Part shown: positions 52,957 to 62,194 of the stretch, in pieces
Layout: each line of letters opens with the position of its first letter
Position numbering within the stretch: the stretch's first letter is position 1
Origin: Bacillus sp. FJAT-27445
GTDB lineage: Bacteria; Bacillota; Bacilli; Bacillales; Cytobacillaceae
Direction: 5' to 3'
Assembly (NCBI RefSeq): GCF_001510665.1
Contig: NZ_LMTI01000001.1
Location: forward strand, 580,262 to 644,261
DNA: 64,000 nt
Made by a program: the position numbers and the translations under genes
The notes under the pieces: generated by a model
Told to the model about the DNA's origin: nothing
What the model saw: the letters and a program-made list of their open reading frames with translations, nothing else
Database searches by the model: none

Positions 52957-54411
52957 ATGATTTTAAGAATGAGAAAAGAGGATTGGCTGTTTTTGGCCAT
53001 TTGCCTAGGCTTGGGAATTTTGGCACAAGAAGCTTTTACACGCACACAGATTGGGATTTCGTATTTTGTATTTATCGCTGCTTTTTATTCAGCATTCTTT
53101 TGGAGGTTCCGTAGCTTCCCCTTTAGGCATCAGCGCCTCGGCTGGCTTGTACTCATAGCGGTGTGGCTGTTGTCGGCGAGTTATTTCCTCTACGATACCG
53201 AGGTTTTCTATGCATTGAACATTCTTGCAATTCCGGCATTGGTTATTTTCCATATTGCCCTCATCACTGGGCCAAACCAAAAGCACTGGGCCAAACCTGT
53301 ATTTTTGGTTTATATCTTAAAAAGGATTGTTCAAAGCATTGCCTTTAACGCAGCCTTTACAAGGATCTTGGCAAGGCTAGCATGGAAAAAGACAGACAAC
53401 AAAAACGCCGCAGTCATTAAAAAAATACTAATCGGAGCGGGCATTTCAATTCCTGTCCTGGCAGTTGTACTCTCATTGCTCATTTCTGCAGACAGCCAGT
53501 TCGAGCGAATTGTAACAGGATTTCCGGGTTGGTTCAGCATAAGCGGTGAGAGCATCTTCCGAACATTGGCCAGCCTGTTTTTCGCCTTTGCTATCTTTGG
53601 ATTCCTACAGGTGAATTTAAAAAAGAGAATGGAAATCACGCCGATTAAAGGCAGCGGAATCGGTTTTGGAATTGACCCCGTTATAGCCTTGACTTTGCTT
53701 ATCCTGCTTGACGCGGTTTACGCGCTGTTTGTCGCAGTGCAATTCAAATACTTTTTCAGTGGAACACTAGGCGAAGGGTTCACGTACGCAGAGTATGCTC
53801 GCCGCGGCTTTTTTGAGCTCGTTTTCGTTTCGCTCATCAATTTGACTGTAACAGTTGCGGTTGTTTCTTTTGTTAAACAAACTGCAAGTGGAATATGGCG
53901 GGCCATACAAGGGACCTTGTCCGTTCTTCTCATCGCGACGGGGGTCATTCTATCATCAGCATTCATGCGTCTTATGATGTATGAGGAGGCTTATGGATTT
54001 ACATTCACCAGGGTGCTGGTCCATTCCTTCATGATTTTTTTACTGGTCATTTTATGCTATACATTCGCAAAAATCTGGCTCGGCCGCCTGTCACTGATCC
54101 ATTTTTACTTCATTGCGTCACTCGTTTATTATTCAGTGATCAATGTCATCAACATTGACCAAATTGTAGTCGATCGAAATCTGGACAGATACACGCAGAC
54201 GGGGAAAATTGATATTCCTTATTTGGCAAACATGTCCGATACCGGGCTGCTTGGCCTTGTCGGCCTGTACAATGAACATCCCGATGTCCCAAACCTACAG
54301 GGCGTATTATATGAAAAGAAAACCGGCATTTCTAAAAGTACGGCCTGGCAATCGTATAACCTGACAAGGGCGAAGGCTGAAGAGGCGTTAAGGAAGCTTC
54401 AGTTTGATTAG
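52957..54411 (+). CDS. DUF4173-family polytopic membrane protein
   Basis: 484 residues with about twelve membrane helices and a soluble tail of about 90. Features of DUF4173/DUF4153-type proteins are the central QFKYFFSGTLGEGFTYAEYA, ARRGFFELVFVSLINL, AFMRLMMYEEAYGFT, and INIDQIVVDRNLDRY before a tail with YLANMSDTGLLGLV. AAAGGAGG precedes the ATG. It follows the PadR/HAAS pair after 71 bases and probably belongs to the same regulon. The function is unknown. Confidence 0.88.
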   Translation: MILRMRKEDWLFLAICLGLGILAQEAFTRTQIGISYFVFIAAFYSAFFWRFRSFPFRHQRLGWLVLIAVWLLSASYFLYDTEVFYALNILAIPALVIFHIALITGPNQKHWAKPVFLVYILKRIVQSIAFNAAFTRILARLAWKKTDNKNAAVIKKILIGAGISIPVLAVVLSLLISADSQFERIVTGFPGWFSISGESIFRTLASLFFAFAIFGFLQVNLKKRMEITPIKGSGIGFGIDPVIALTLLILLDAVYALFVAVQFKYFFSGTLGEGFTYAEYARRGFFELVFVSLINLTVTVAVVSFVKQTASGIWRAIQGTLSVLLIATGVILSSAFMRLMMYEEAYGFTFTRVLVHSFMIFLLVILCYTFAKIWLGRLSLIHFYFIASLVYYSVINVINIDQIVVDRNLDRYTQTGKIDIPYLANMSDTGLLGLVGLYNEHPDVPNLQGVLYEKKTGISKSTAWQSYNLTRAKAEEALRKLQFD

Positions 54412-54421
54412 CACGGTAAAA

Positions 54422-54453
54422 AAAAGCGGCAACCTTCACAGGTGCCGCTTTTG
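54422..54453. terminator. Bidirectional terminator
   Basis: AAAAGCGGC and GCCGCTTTT form a stem with flanking A- and T-runs between the convergent DUF4173 and DUF975 genes. Confidence 0.85.
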
Positions 54454-54462
54454 CCATTTCAA

Positions 54463-55128
54463 TTAATATTCTGGAATTTGCTGATCACGGTTTTCAATTA
54501 GCTTTTGGTAAAAGGAAGCGAGAGACGCGGTAATATACGGAACAAGCCAGATTAATCCTATACCAAGCGTTAAAATAGATAGGAGGAACCAGCCAATGAA
54601 GCTTAGGTTCAACAGGAAATACTTCCCTTTGTAGCCATCCATCAGCTTTCTGCTTTCGGTTATCGCATCATTGATGACGATGCCTGGATTGTCTTTTAAA
54701 ATAAAGTAAGCTTGTGAATAGGCAATTCCCTTAATGATTCCAGGTACAATCAGGAGCAGTGTCCATAGAATGGTATAAATAGTTGTCAACAGGGAAAGTC
54801 CAATCATTTTTATGTAAGTCCCTGCAGACAGGTTCCTAAATAAGCTGCCGATATTAATTTCATGCCCTCGGCGCATGTCAAGGAAAACCCAGTAATAGCT
54901 GAACAGAAGCGGAGCAAGTGCCAAATTAAACACAAATGAAATTCCCTCTGAAGCAGGAGATACCCCTTCTTGATCGATCCAATTAGTGAATCCCCCGCTA
55001 ACGAGGATATCTGCGGTTGTTGGAAGAATCAAATATATCCCGTAACAAATAATCGTCAACAGAATCGCAATTCCCCATCGTCCTTTAAGTGAATCCAAAG
55101 CATCTCTTTTAATGTCTCTAATTCTCAA
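54463..55128 (-). CDS. DUF975-family membrane protein
   Basis: 221 residues with about five membrane helices. DUF975 features are the N-terminal RDIKRDALDSLKGRWGIAIL, a FLDMRRGHEINIGSLF loop, and GIAYSQAYFILKDNPGI followed by AITESRKLMDGYKGKYF. The family is common in Firmicutes and its role is unknown. GGGGGAAAGG precedes the start. Confidence 0.9.
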   Translation of the reverse strand: MRIRDIKRDALDSLKGRWGIAILLTIICYGIYLILPTTADILVSGGFTNWIDQEGVSPASEGISFVFNLALAPLLFSYYWVFLDMRRGHEINIGSLFRNLSAGTYIKMIGLSLLTTIYTILWTLLLIVPGIIKGIAYSQAYFILKDNPGIVINDAITESRKLMDGYKGKYFLLNLSFIGWFLLSILTLGIGLIWLVPYITASLASFYQKLIENRDQQIPEY

Positions 55129-55289
55129 AAACCTTTCCCCCTATGATAATAGTATTTACAATAAGTAGTATATAGTAAATTATATGGGAAAGGTTCATAA
55201 TATTTACTGGAAATTTTTGTTGTTGATTAAATAATTAAATATGGGGACCGCCTAGTGGGGTGTAAAAAGATTAAATAGCGTTGGAGGGG

Positions 55290-55336
55290 AGAGGAAAATA
55301 AAGACCGTTTCGGGATGGAGCCTCGGAAACGGTCTT
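55290..55336 (-). terminator. Terminator of the luciferase-like oxidoreductase gene
   Basis: AAGACCGTTTC and GAAACGGTCTT form an 11-bp stem. On the minus strand it is followed by TATTTTCC, 27 bases after the stop codon. The stem resembles the one at 49228-49268. Confidence 0.75.
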
Positions 55337-55363
55337 GAAAAAGATTTAATGGGGGGAAAAACT

Positions 55364-56410
55364 TTATTCCTGACTACTGTTAGTGTCACTGTTAAGTTCC
55401 TTCATTATTTCAGCTGCGATTTCAAATGATTTGAGCCGTTCCTGGTGATCGTAAATTTGTGCATTGATTATCACTTCTTCTATGCCGGTTTCATCAAGAA
55501 ATGCATGCAGCTTTTCTTTTACCTTATCCTTCGTACCTGTAATAGTAGACCCTAGCCTTCCTTCTAGAAGAGTTAATTCGTAAGGGCTAGCGACTTCTTC
55601 CATATTTTCTACAGGCGGCTGCAGTTTGCCAGGGCGGTTCCTTAGAAGGGAAAGGAATTGCTGCTGCATCGATGTAGCAAGGAATTCTGCCTTTTCATTC
55701 GTTTCGGAAGCAATGATATTTATACCAGCCATGCTGTATGGTTCCTTAAGTACTTCTGATGGCTGGAAGGATTGCCGGTAAAGGTTTAATGCAGCCAGGG
55801 TATGTTCTGGTGCAAAATGGCTAGCGAACGCAAATGGAAGGCCAAGCCTTCCTGCGAGCTGGGCGCTGAAACCGCTTGATCCTAGGAGCCAGATTGGGAC
55901 CTTGAGTCCTTCACCGGGAATTGCCCGGACATGGATGACGCCTTCCCGTCTTGTTGGGTCAAAAAAAGCACGTAGTTCTTCCACTTGGTTCGGAAAATCA
56001 TCAGCACTCATTCGCCAATCCCTTCTGAGTGCGGAGGCGGTAAGCTGGTCGGTACCCGGAGCCCGGCCAAGGCCCAGATCAATTCGCCCCGGGAACAGTG
56101 ACTCGAGAGTTCCAAATTGTTCCGCTATCACCAACGGCGAGTGATTCGGCAGCATGACTCCGCCTGAACCAACCCGGATTTTTTCCGTATTGGCTGCAAC
56201 ATGGCCAATTACTACAGCGGTTGCGGAACTCGCAATCCCAGGCATATTATGATGTTCCGCTAGCCAGTACCGGTGATAGCCCCATTTTTCAGCACACTGT
56301 GCAAGGTCGACTGTATTCTGAAGCGAGGCTGCCGCTGTACTGCCTTCAACAATAGGGGAGAGGTCCAAAACTGAAAACCGAATTGCTTTCTTTTCTTCAT
56401 CTATCTTCAT
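55364..56410 (-). CDS. LLM-class flavin-dependent oxidoreductase (luciferase-like)
   Basis: 348 residues. The TIM-barrel monooxygenase family is shown by [67 protein letters not shown] and [16 protein letters not shown]. This is the MsnO8/YceB-like group of FMN-using enzymes with unknown substrates. The ATG at 56410 has GAAAGAAGTG upstream. It appears monocistronic. Confidence 0.93.
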   Translation of the reverse strand: MKIDEEKKAIRFSVLDLSPIVEGSTAAASLQNTVDLAQCAEKWGYHRYWLAEHHNMPGIASSATAVVIGHVAANTEKIRVGSGGVMLPNHSPLVIAEQFGTLESLFPGRIDLGLGRAPGTDQLTASALRRDWRMSADDFPNQVEELRAFFDPTRREGVIHVRAIPGEGLKVPIWLLGSSGFSAQLAGRLGLPFAFASHFAPEHTLAALNLYRQSFQPSEVLKEPYSMAGINIIASETNEKAEFLATSMQQQFLSLLRNRPGKLQPPVENMEEVASPYELTLLEGRLGSTITGTKDKVKEKLHAFLDETGIEEVIINAQIYDHQERLKSFEIAAEIMKELNSDTNSSQE

Positions 56411-56608
56411 CTAAATCACTTCTTTCAAAGAGTTACTATAGTGATTGTAACAATTCCCAGCCCTTTCTCAAAATGAGTTGCCTAAGAAAGCCTTGATAAT
56501 GGATCCATATCTAGCTTCTTTTATGATATGAATTTAAACTAATTAATGCCAGGCAAAGAGAATTGTAGTATATAATGGTTAAAGAATAAGTTGAAAAAGG
56601 GGAGTTAA

Positions 56609-56902
56609 ATGTCTAATTATTTCTTAATACTCATGGCCTTTTTTATTGTAACTGCAAATATTATTGGATTTATAACCTACAAAAAAAAGAAAAATCTGTA
56701 TTATGCCGGTTTCATAATATTGCTGCTGGCAGTTTTATTTGGGTCAATCGGTGGGTTATTAGCGCTATTTGTAATTCGTGATGCTTTTGCAATATTCTAT
56801 GGAATGCAACTAGGGTACTTTTTAGTAATAAATAGTGTTATCGTCTTTTTAATAGCCATTTTAGCAACGGTTGTAAAAAAATATATCAGCCCCAATATGT
56901 GA
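56609..56902 (+). CDS. Small hypothetical membrane protein
   Basis: 97 residues with three hydrophobic helices (about 2-22, 29-55 and 68-90) and a lysine-rich loop (TYKKKKNLYY). AAAGGGGAG precedes the ATG. The gene is A+T-rich and stands alone, followed by a strong terminator. No family is recognised. Confidence 0.7.
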   Translation: MSNYFLILMAFFIVTANIIGFITYKKKKNLYYAGFIILLLAVLFGSIGGLLALFVIRDAFAIFYGMQLGYFLVINSVIVFLIAILATVVKKYISPNM

Positions 56903-56948
56903 TTCACAAGTAGAATTACAAAAGGAATTAATCGGCTTAGATAAATTA

Positions 56949-56985
56949 AAAACGCGGTTGATGTTAATAAATCAACCGCGTTTTC
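56949..56985. terminator. Bidirectional terminator
   Basis: AACGCGGTTGAT and ATCAACCGCGTT form a 12-bp perfect stem followed by TTCC, with As before it. Confidence 0.8.
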
Positions 56986-57048
56986 CTATGTGTTTATTTA
57001 TTTGAAATACTATTCGAGGGGAAACAAAGTGTTAGTTCAAAATAAGTG

Positions 57049-57567
57049 TTAAAACCCAAAGAACATTCCCATGATTTTACGTTTTTTCTTCCTCTTTCCT
57101 GGTACGGTCGGGTCGAGTAGGATTGGCGGCACACTTTGAGGTTCTCTTTTTCCCACAAGAGGTTCCATCTTTTCAATGGCAGCTGCCAAAGTAGCCACCT
57201 GGGACTGAAGGTCTTCGATTTCCCTGCGGTGCTGAATCAGCTGATAAGCGGTGACCGAATCGGCTTTTCCATCGATGCGCCTTTCAAGGTCGGAAAACAT
57301 CAAAAATAACTCGTCGAAGTCAGGATGCACTTCGACGGACTTGACCACTCCGGTTCTGGTGCTTTTTTCATTTACGGGTGCGATTTCCTGCAATAGTGCG
57401 CCATTTTGGATTTGTTCACGGATGCTCTCGAGAAGGGCGATGTCTTCTTCTTTAAATGTATAGTGGCCGCGTTCATTCCGTCCCATAGGCAAATTCAGCT
57501 GTTTGACCCATCGTTGAATTGTGCTTGTAGACACTCCGAGAAGTTTGGCAACTTCGCTTGAATTCAT
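57049..57567 (-). CDS. racA: Chromosome-anchoring protein RacA
   Basis: 172 residues, close to the usual 184. RacA binds centromere-like sites near the origin and anchors them to the cell pole through DivIVA at the start of sporulation. The MerR-like DNA-binding N-terminus reads AKLLGVSTSTIQRWVKQLNL and NERGHYTFKEEDIALL. A coiled-coil middle (about 95-140) and a basic, aromatic tail (KRKKKRKIMGMFFGF) fit polar-membrane attachment. GGGGGAATAAAC precedes the ATG. A second MerR/coiled-coil gene lies 58 bases upstream on the same strand. Confidence 0.85.
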   Translation of the reverse strand: MNSSEVAKLLGVSTSTIQRWVKQLNLPMGRNERGHYTFKEEDIALLESIREQIQNGALLQEIAPVNEKSTRTGVVKSVEVHPDFDELFLMFSDLERRIDGKADSVTAYQLIQHRREIEDLQSQVATLAAAIEKMEPLVGKREPQSVPPILLDPTVPGKRKKKRKIMGMFFGF

Positions 57568-57625
57568 GTTTATTCCCCCGTTTTTGGTAGTGAGCTATTT
57601 TATAAAAATAGTATGAGTCCGCACC

Positions 57626-58546
57626 TTATCCCCAAAACTTCCACCATTTCTTTTCTTTTGCGGCGGCCGTATTCCGAAGGCTTGAGACGATTTCCTGAAG
57701 CAATTCTTCACGGCGGTCCATTTCCTGGCTGTGGACCATTCTTTCCATATGAAGGGTTTCGAGATAAAATTCTCGATCCTTTATTAGCGTTTCATTGAAA
57801 CTCTCGACAACGCTTTCGGTAACAATATTGGCATCTGCCATTGATTTAATGAGTGCTTTCATTTCTTTGGAAGACCGGTCAGAATTCTGGGATAGACGCT
57901 TGTTTAAGCTTGCTAATTGTTCGGAGGTTGCTTTCGAAACGCTCGAAATGCTGCTTGAAAGGAAACGTGCTGTTTCGGAAGCTTGTTCCGAGGTTCTCGA
58001 AACCGTTGTAGAAAGCTCCGCAACTTCCGAAGCCACCCTTTCCCCAGATTTGTAAATCGAATCAGATAGGCTTTTTACTGTATGGAAGGAGCCTTTTGAG
58101 ACTTCCTTTTTGACTTCTTCGACTATCTCCTTCCTAAGTGAGCCCCTAATTTCTTCCCTAACTCCAGCAAGGAAATCCTGCTTGTAAACATCCATTGCGG
58201 TAAAAAAGGCTTCCAAGTCGAAGGGGGTCTGAATTGAGGCATCCGCGGGTACAGGTTTTGAATCTTCTACCACAGAAATGTGGGTTGCGATTGATTCGGA
58301 AGCTGTCTCCGAACTTTGCCTGAAATGTTCCATGATGAGCTCCTTAATCATTTCCTTCCCAAGATTTTTTTCACGCATTTGTTTTATTTTTACAAGTAGG
58401 TTGATTTCAGTGTCTGTATAAAAACGTGAGCCCTGCCTAGTCCTGGGGATAGATACCAGACCATTGAAGTCTCGTTCCCACTGGCGGAGCGTACCCTGCG
58501 GAACATTGATGAGTCTAGAAACCTCCTGAATTGTATAAGCCTTCAT
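57626..58546 (-). CDS. MerR-type DNA-binding protein with long coiled coil (DUF3967-like)
   Basis: About 306 residues from ATG 58546; ATG 58564 and 58582 are possible. The N-terminal MerR-like domain is TIQEVSRLINVPQGTLRQWE followed by SRFYTDTEINLLVKIKQM. A charged linker and a predicted coiled coil rich in Ser/Glu/Ala (about 160-290) follow. The last ten residues, KEKKWWKFWG, are basic and tryptophan-rich, like an amphipathic membrane tag; DUF3967 proteins end in this way. Its plan repeats that of the neighbouring RacA at larger size, so a role in DNA anchoring or segregation is plausible (inference). Confidence 0.75.
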   Translation of the reverse strand: MKAYTIQEVSRLINVPQGTLRQWERDFNGLVSIPRTRQGSRFYTDTEINLLVKIKQMREKNLGKEMIKELIMEHFRQSSETASESIATHISVVEDSKPVPADASIQTPFDLEAFFTAMDVYKQDFLAGVREEIRGSLRKEIVEEVKKEVSKGSFHTVKSLSDSIYKSGERVASEVAELSTTVSRTSEQASETARFLSSSISSVSKATSEQLASLNKRLSQNSDRSSKEMKALIKSMADANIVTESVVESFNETLIKDREFYLETLHMERMVHSQEMDRREELLQEIVSSLRNTAAAKEKKWWKFWG

Positions 58547-58582
58547 GATTTGTCCTTCTTTCATTTGCACGCATCCTTTCAT

Positions 58583-58899
58583 GATAAATTATTTCTTCAA
58601 AGGGGAAGGAAGTATATAAAACGATACTAGATAAGTTTGCTGAAAAAGAGGCGTTTTCCTGCATCATGACAAAAGCTATCAAAACTAGTGGGAAACTGAG
58701 CAATTTAAACAAATGCCAAGGAATTTGCCGTGTAAACACGAAATCGGGCTTTTGTAAAAACTTCCTCACAAAATATAGACAAATTTCTCAACTGCAGATC
58801 TTGTAATTCCCTCACACTAACTTGATTTACTAGCAAACAGAAAAAATCACCACTGCATCCATCCGCCCATATACTAATTTTGAAGAGGAGGGGAAGAAG
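58583..58899. other. Non-coding stretch
   Basis: About 300 bases between the divergent MerR/coiled-coil gene and the ferritin-like gene. Both promoters should lie here. The open frames in it have no ribosome binding sites. No repeat or structured RNA is recognised. Confidence 0.5.
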
Positions 58900-59337
58900 A
58901 TGTATCCATATTATTATGAGGGTGATTATTTAAGGCAGCAGGAAAAGCTTGTGGGTGACGTGTTGCGGGCAATTAATGGGGAGTATTCCGCTATCCAGTG
59001 CTATGAACGGATTGCAAGGCTTGCTCCGAACGAGGGTATCCGGCGGCAAATCAATGAGATTAGAAAAGATGAGCAGAGGCACTATCAGGAATTCGTGAGA
59101 ATCTATACCAATCTGACAGGGAGGCAGCCGAATGTAAAGGCAGCGGAAACATGTCCGGCAACGTATCGCGACGGCATCGATTTTGCTTTCCGGGATGAGC
59201 AGGAAACCGTTGATTTTTATCACCAAATAGCAAAAGAAGCAACATCGGCGGAAGTCAAGGAAGCTTTCCGGAATGCTGCGGCAGATGAGCAAAATCATGC
59301 AGTTTGGTTTTTATTTTTCATGACGGCTGGTCGTTAA
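58900..59337 (+). CDS. Ferritin-like di-iron protein
   Basis: 145 residues, a four-helix bundle of the rubrerythrin/ferritin type without a rubredoxin domain. Likely iron ligands are in NGEYSAIQCYERIA (first helix), DEQRHYQEFVRIY (second), DEQETVDFYHQIAKE (third) and DEQNHAVWFLFF (fourth). The paired E...DEQ.H motifs are those of di-iron carboxylate proteins, used for peroxide removal or iron handling. A tyrosine-rich start (MYPYYYEGDYLRQQ) resembles spore coat-associated ferritin-like proteins of Bacillus. GAGGAGGGG precedes the ATG. Confidence 0.88.
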   Translation: MYPYYYEGDYLRQQEKLVGDVLRAINGEYSAIQCYERIARLAPNEGIRRQINEIRKDEQRHYQEFVRIYTNLTGRQPNVKAAETCPATYRDGIDFAFRDEQETVDFYHQIAKEATSAEVKEAFRNAAADEQNHAVWFLFFMTAGR

Positions 59338-59427
59338 AGTGAATTTTTCGATCCTCCCTAAAAATACGAATGCCAGGCAACTGCCCGCCCCTGGCTGAAT
59401 ATGCTAATGGAAAAGGCGTGAAAAAAC

Positions 59428-59916
59428 ATGGTGCATATAGTAAAACCAGGTGAAACGCTTGCCATCATTGCGATGAATTACAGAGTCAGCCTCCACATGC
59501 TCCAGAGAGCCAATCCGGGAGTTGGGGCTTTGCGGGCAGGGCAGCGGATTGTTATTCCGGGTCTGCCTGATCCCTCAGCAATTCCATACGGTATTGAAGT
59601 CTCCGTTAAGAAACGGACTTTGGCGCTTTTTAAAAGCGGAAAGTTTGTGAAAATTTACCCTATTGCAGTTGGAAAGATGCTTACATCAACACCAACAGGG
59701 GAATATGTCATTGTCAACCGGGAGCCGAATCCCGGGGGACCTTTCGGGGTGATGTGGCTATCACTATCTAAAGCCGGCTATGGCATACACGGAACAAACC
59801 GGCCTTCTTCAATTGGAAAGGCTGTCTCGCATGGCTGTATCCGAATGTACAACAAAGATGTTCTTGAGCTTGCGTCCATTGTACCGAATGGAACGAGGGT
59901 CATCACTCGGAACTAA
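59428..59916 (+). CDS. L,D-transpeptidase with LysM domain (YkuD-like)
   Basis: 162 residues, almost the size of B. subtilis YkuD (164). It makes 3-3 cross-links in peptidoglycan and is typically active in spore or stationary-phase walls. Residues 1-46 are a LysM motif ([19 protein letters not shown]). The YkuD catalytic domain has His121 ([12 protein letters not shown]), His135 and the nucleophile Cys137 in [11 protein letters not shown]. There is no classical signal peptide, as in YkuD. The gene is preceded by AAAAGGCG and is monocistronic. Confidence 0.93.
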   Translation: MVHIVKPGETLAIIAMNYRVSLHMLQRANPGVGALRAGQRIVIPGLPDPSAIPYGIEVSVKKRTLALFKSGKFVKIYPIAVGKMLTSTPTGEYVIVNREPNPGGPFGVMWLSLSKAGYGIHGTNRPSSIGKAVSHGCIRMYNKDVLELASIVPNGTRVITRN

Positions 59917-60106
59917 TCCGGCAAGGTGGCCTTCCTTTTTTTAAAAAAATGTTAAGGGTGCTTTTTAAATTTATGAAAATATGTGAAGGGTTTCTTTTGT
60001 TCTTGTCGAATGTAACGAATAGGGTTCTATCATTTTTTGGAAAAACACGCAGAGTCTTTATGCAAAATGGCTAATAGTTTATTACCATTCAGGGTTGGGG
60101 TGCTGT

Positions 60107-61339
60107 ATGAAGATGTTTGGACGAATTACAATTGTAATCGTATCACTCATTTTATTGATAGTGGATAAAGCTTATCACGGTGAAAATTTTTTCAGGCTTC
60201 ATACTCTTGGCTATACTGCAATGGCCATTCTGGTTGGCTGGCAATATGCCCGGCTAACATTCTATATCACAAAGACTAGGGAGAGTGAGGAAAGCTATAA
60301 GCGTTTAATCGAATCCCTCCCGGAGGCTGTTGTTATCCACCAAAACAATAAAGTCATTTATGTCAATAAAGCGGCAGTAAGAATGATGCGGGCTAAAAAC
60401 AAGGAAGAACTGATTGGCCAACACATTTTAGACTGTATTGCTCCTGAATATATTGACCGAATCAAGGAAAGGATGCGACTGACGGAACAGGAACGGAAGC
60501 CACTATCCCCAATTGAATACAAACTGCGGAGGATGGATGGCGAATACATATTTTTCGAAGTATCCTCAATGGCTATTACATTTGGCGGGAAAGATTGCCA
60601 GCTTTCATTAGGAAAGGACATTACAAACAGAAAGATAGAGACAGACCGCTTGCTTCAAAAATCTGAAAAGCTCGCACTCCTTGGGCAAATGGCGGCAGGC
60701 CTTGCACATGAAATCAGGAATCCGCTTACATCCATTAAAGGATTCATCCAGCTTTTTAAAGCGGAAAATAAGAAAAAGGAATACTATGATATCGTTTTGG
60801 CAGAACTCGATCGAATTAACAGTATCGTCAGTGAGTTTCTTGTCCTGGCAAAGCCGTCCTCCGCAGTATTTAAGGAAGGGAATCTTGTCCAGCTTCTAAA
60901 AGACGTTGTTACCTTGATCAATACACAATCGGCGCTGAATAATGTTGAAATCAGCACAGCGATTGGACCTAATATCCCAACAATCATTTGTGAAGAAAAT
61001 CAATTAAAACAGGTTTTTATCAATCTATTAAAAAATTCAATCGAAGCAATGCCTCAGGGCGGAAATATTTATATCAGTGTCCAAAAGTCCGGCCCCGAGG
61101 AAATTATGATTAAAATTGTTGATGAAGGTGTCGGAATTCCAGAAGATAGGATGGGAACGATTGGAGAGCCCTTTTTTACGACAAAGGAAAAGGGGACGGG
61201 CCTTGGGCTGATGACCTGTTTCAAAATTATTGAAAGCCACAATGGAAAGCTTAGCTTTTCCAGCCAGGTCGGTAAGGGGACGACTGTTATCATCCATCTC
61301 CCGGCCCTGACACAGGACTTCCTTAAAAAGGAGCAATAG
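60107..61339 (+). CDS. PAS-domain sensor histidine kinase (sporulation Kin-type)
   Basis: 410 residues from the ATG at 60107. Two N-terminal membrane helices are followed by a PAS domain (LIESLPEAVVIHQNNKVIYV), a HisKA domain with His201 in GLAHEIRNPLTSIKGFIQLF, and a HATPase domain (LLKNSIEAMPQGG, VDEGVGIPEDRM, KGTGLGLMTCFKIIESHNG). No response regulator gene is adjacent. Orphan kinases of this form in Bacillus (KinB/C/D/E) feed the Spo0F/Spo0A phosphorelay, so that is the likely pathway (inference). A weak GGTTGGGGTG site precedes the start. Confidence 0.9.
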   Translation: MKMFGRITIVIVSLILLIVDKAYHGENFFRLHTLGYTAMAILVGWQYARLTFYITKTRESEESYKRLIESLPEAVVIHQNNKVIYVNKAAVRMMRAKNKEELIGQHILDCIAPEYIDRIKERMRLTEQERKPLSPIEYKLRRMDGEYIFFEVSSMAITFGGKDCQLSLGKDITNRKIETDRLLQKSEKLALLGQMAAGLAHEIRNPLTSIKGFIQLFKAENKKKEYYDIVLAELDRINSIVSEFLVLAKPSSAVFKEGNLVQLLKDVVTLINTQSALNNVEISTAIGPNIPTIICEENQLKQVFINLLKNSIEAMPQGGNIYISVQKSGPEEIMIKIVDEGVGIPEDRMGTIGEPFFTTKEKGTGLGLMTCFKIIESHNGKLSFSSQVGKGTTVIIHLPALTQDFLKKEQ

Positions 61340-61363
61340 ATTAGATAAATAGATGTAATTTTT

Positions 61364-61430
61364 AAAATAAAAAAACCCCTTCAGTATGCCGGCCCGGGGG
61401 AGTTGGGCGGCGGCTACCAAAGGGGTTTTT
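61364..61430. terminator. Bidirectional terminator
   Basis: AAAAAACCCCTT and AAGGGGTTTTT form the outer stem, with a G+C-rich inner part including GCCGGCCCGG, between the convergent kinase and DoxX genes. Confidence 0.75.
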
Positions 61431-61456
61431 CCTAGTATTGCCAAAACTTTTATCTG

Positions 61457-61966
61457 TTATGCAGCATTTTTTTCGATATGATTATTTTTGAAAACAGTCT
61501 TGCGGATGAACGGAACAACCCAGCGGTCCAAGCCGTAGCGGCCAGCGTTGTAGCCTGCGAACAGAATGATTGCACCAAGGAAGATGTCCGTTGGGTTATG
61601 GGAAATGGTTCCCGCGAGCATAAAGCTGAAGTTCATGACAAGACCGAAAAACATTGCGGCAGTTGTCAGGCATCCAAGAAGCAAGCCAAGGCCGACGAGA
61701 AATTCACCAATCGGAATTAAAGTGTTAAATATATCCGCGTTCGGGATGGCGAAAGAATTCAGGAAGTCCACGTACCAGCCATATACCAAAGATCCGTCTG
61801 GCCCTTTAATAGGGTTTGCGGCCGCTCCTTTCAAAAATCCTGATGCATCAAATCCGCCTGTAAGTTTATGATAGCCTGCTGTCACCCAAGAATAACCAAG
61901 ATAAAGGCGAAGGACTGTAAGAATCCCTGCTGCGATTTTGTTGTTCCTTAAAAAATTTACTACCAT
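61457..61966 (-). CDS. DoxX-family membrane protein
   Basis: 169 residues with four membrane helices. DoxX features are LRLYLGYSWVTAGYHKLTGG near the start, ADIFNTLIPIGEFLVGLGLLLG in the middle and a final GRYGLDRWVVPFIR. Relatives join membrane oxidoreductase complexes that deal with thiol or oxidative stress. AAGGAGTG precedes the ATG. It is monocistronic. Confidence 0.92.
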   Translation of the reverse strand: MVVNFLRNNKIAAGILTVLRLYLGYSWVTAGYHKLTGGFDASGFLKGAAANPIKGPDGSLVYGWYVDFLNSFAIPNADIFNTLIPIGEFLVGLGLLLGCLTTAAMFFGLVMNFSFMLAGTISHNPTDIFLGAIILFAGYNAGRYGLDRWVVPFIRKTVFKNNHIEKNAA

Positions 61967-62149
61967 GATATTTCACTCCTTAAAGGTTAATTACTGTTTC
62001 TATGGTTAGAATATAACATTTAATTTTTCTCTTGCGGGAGTTATGTTTACCGTTTCACAAATCTGTAAAAATGGTTTGAACAAATTATGACTAGTGAGAA
62101 AGAGCTATTGAAAGGAGAGAACAAGAGCGTTTTATAGGGCTTTATAATT

Positions 62150-62187
62150 GAGTAAAATAAACAAGGCACCCGGAATGCGGATGCCTT
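62150..62187 (-). terminator. Terminator of the phosphodiesterase-like gene
   Basis: AAGGCA and TGCCTT with inner CC/GG pairs form the stem. On the minus strand it is followed by GTTTATTTTAC, eight bases after the stop codon. Confidence 0.65.
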
Positions 62188-62194
62188 TAAAAAG

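Noticed and set aside
58515-58769. 84-codon minus-strand frame upstream of the MerR/coiled-coil gene
   Set aside because: No ribosome binding site and overlap with the start region of the real gene.
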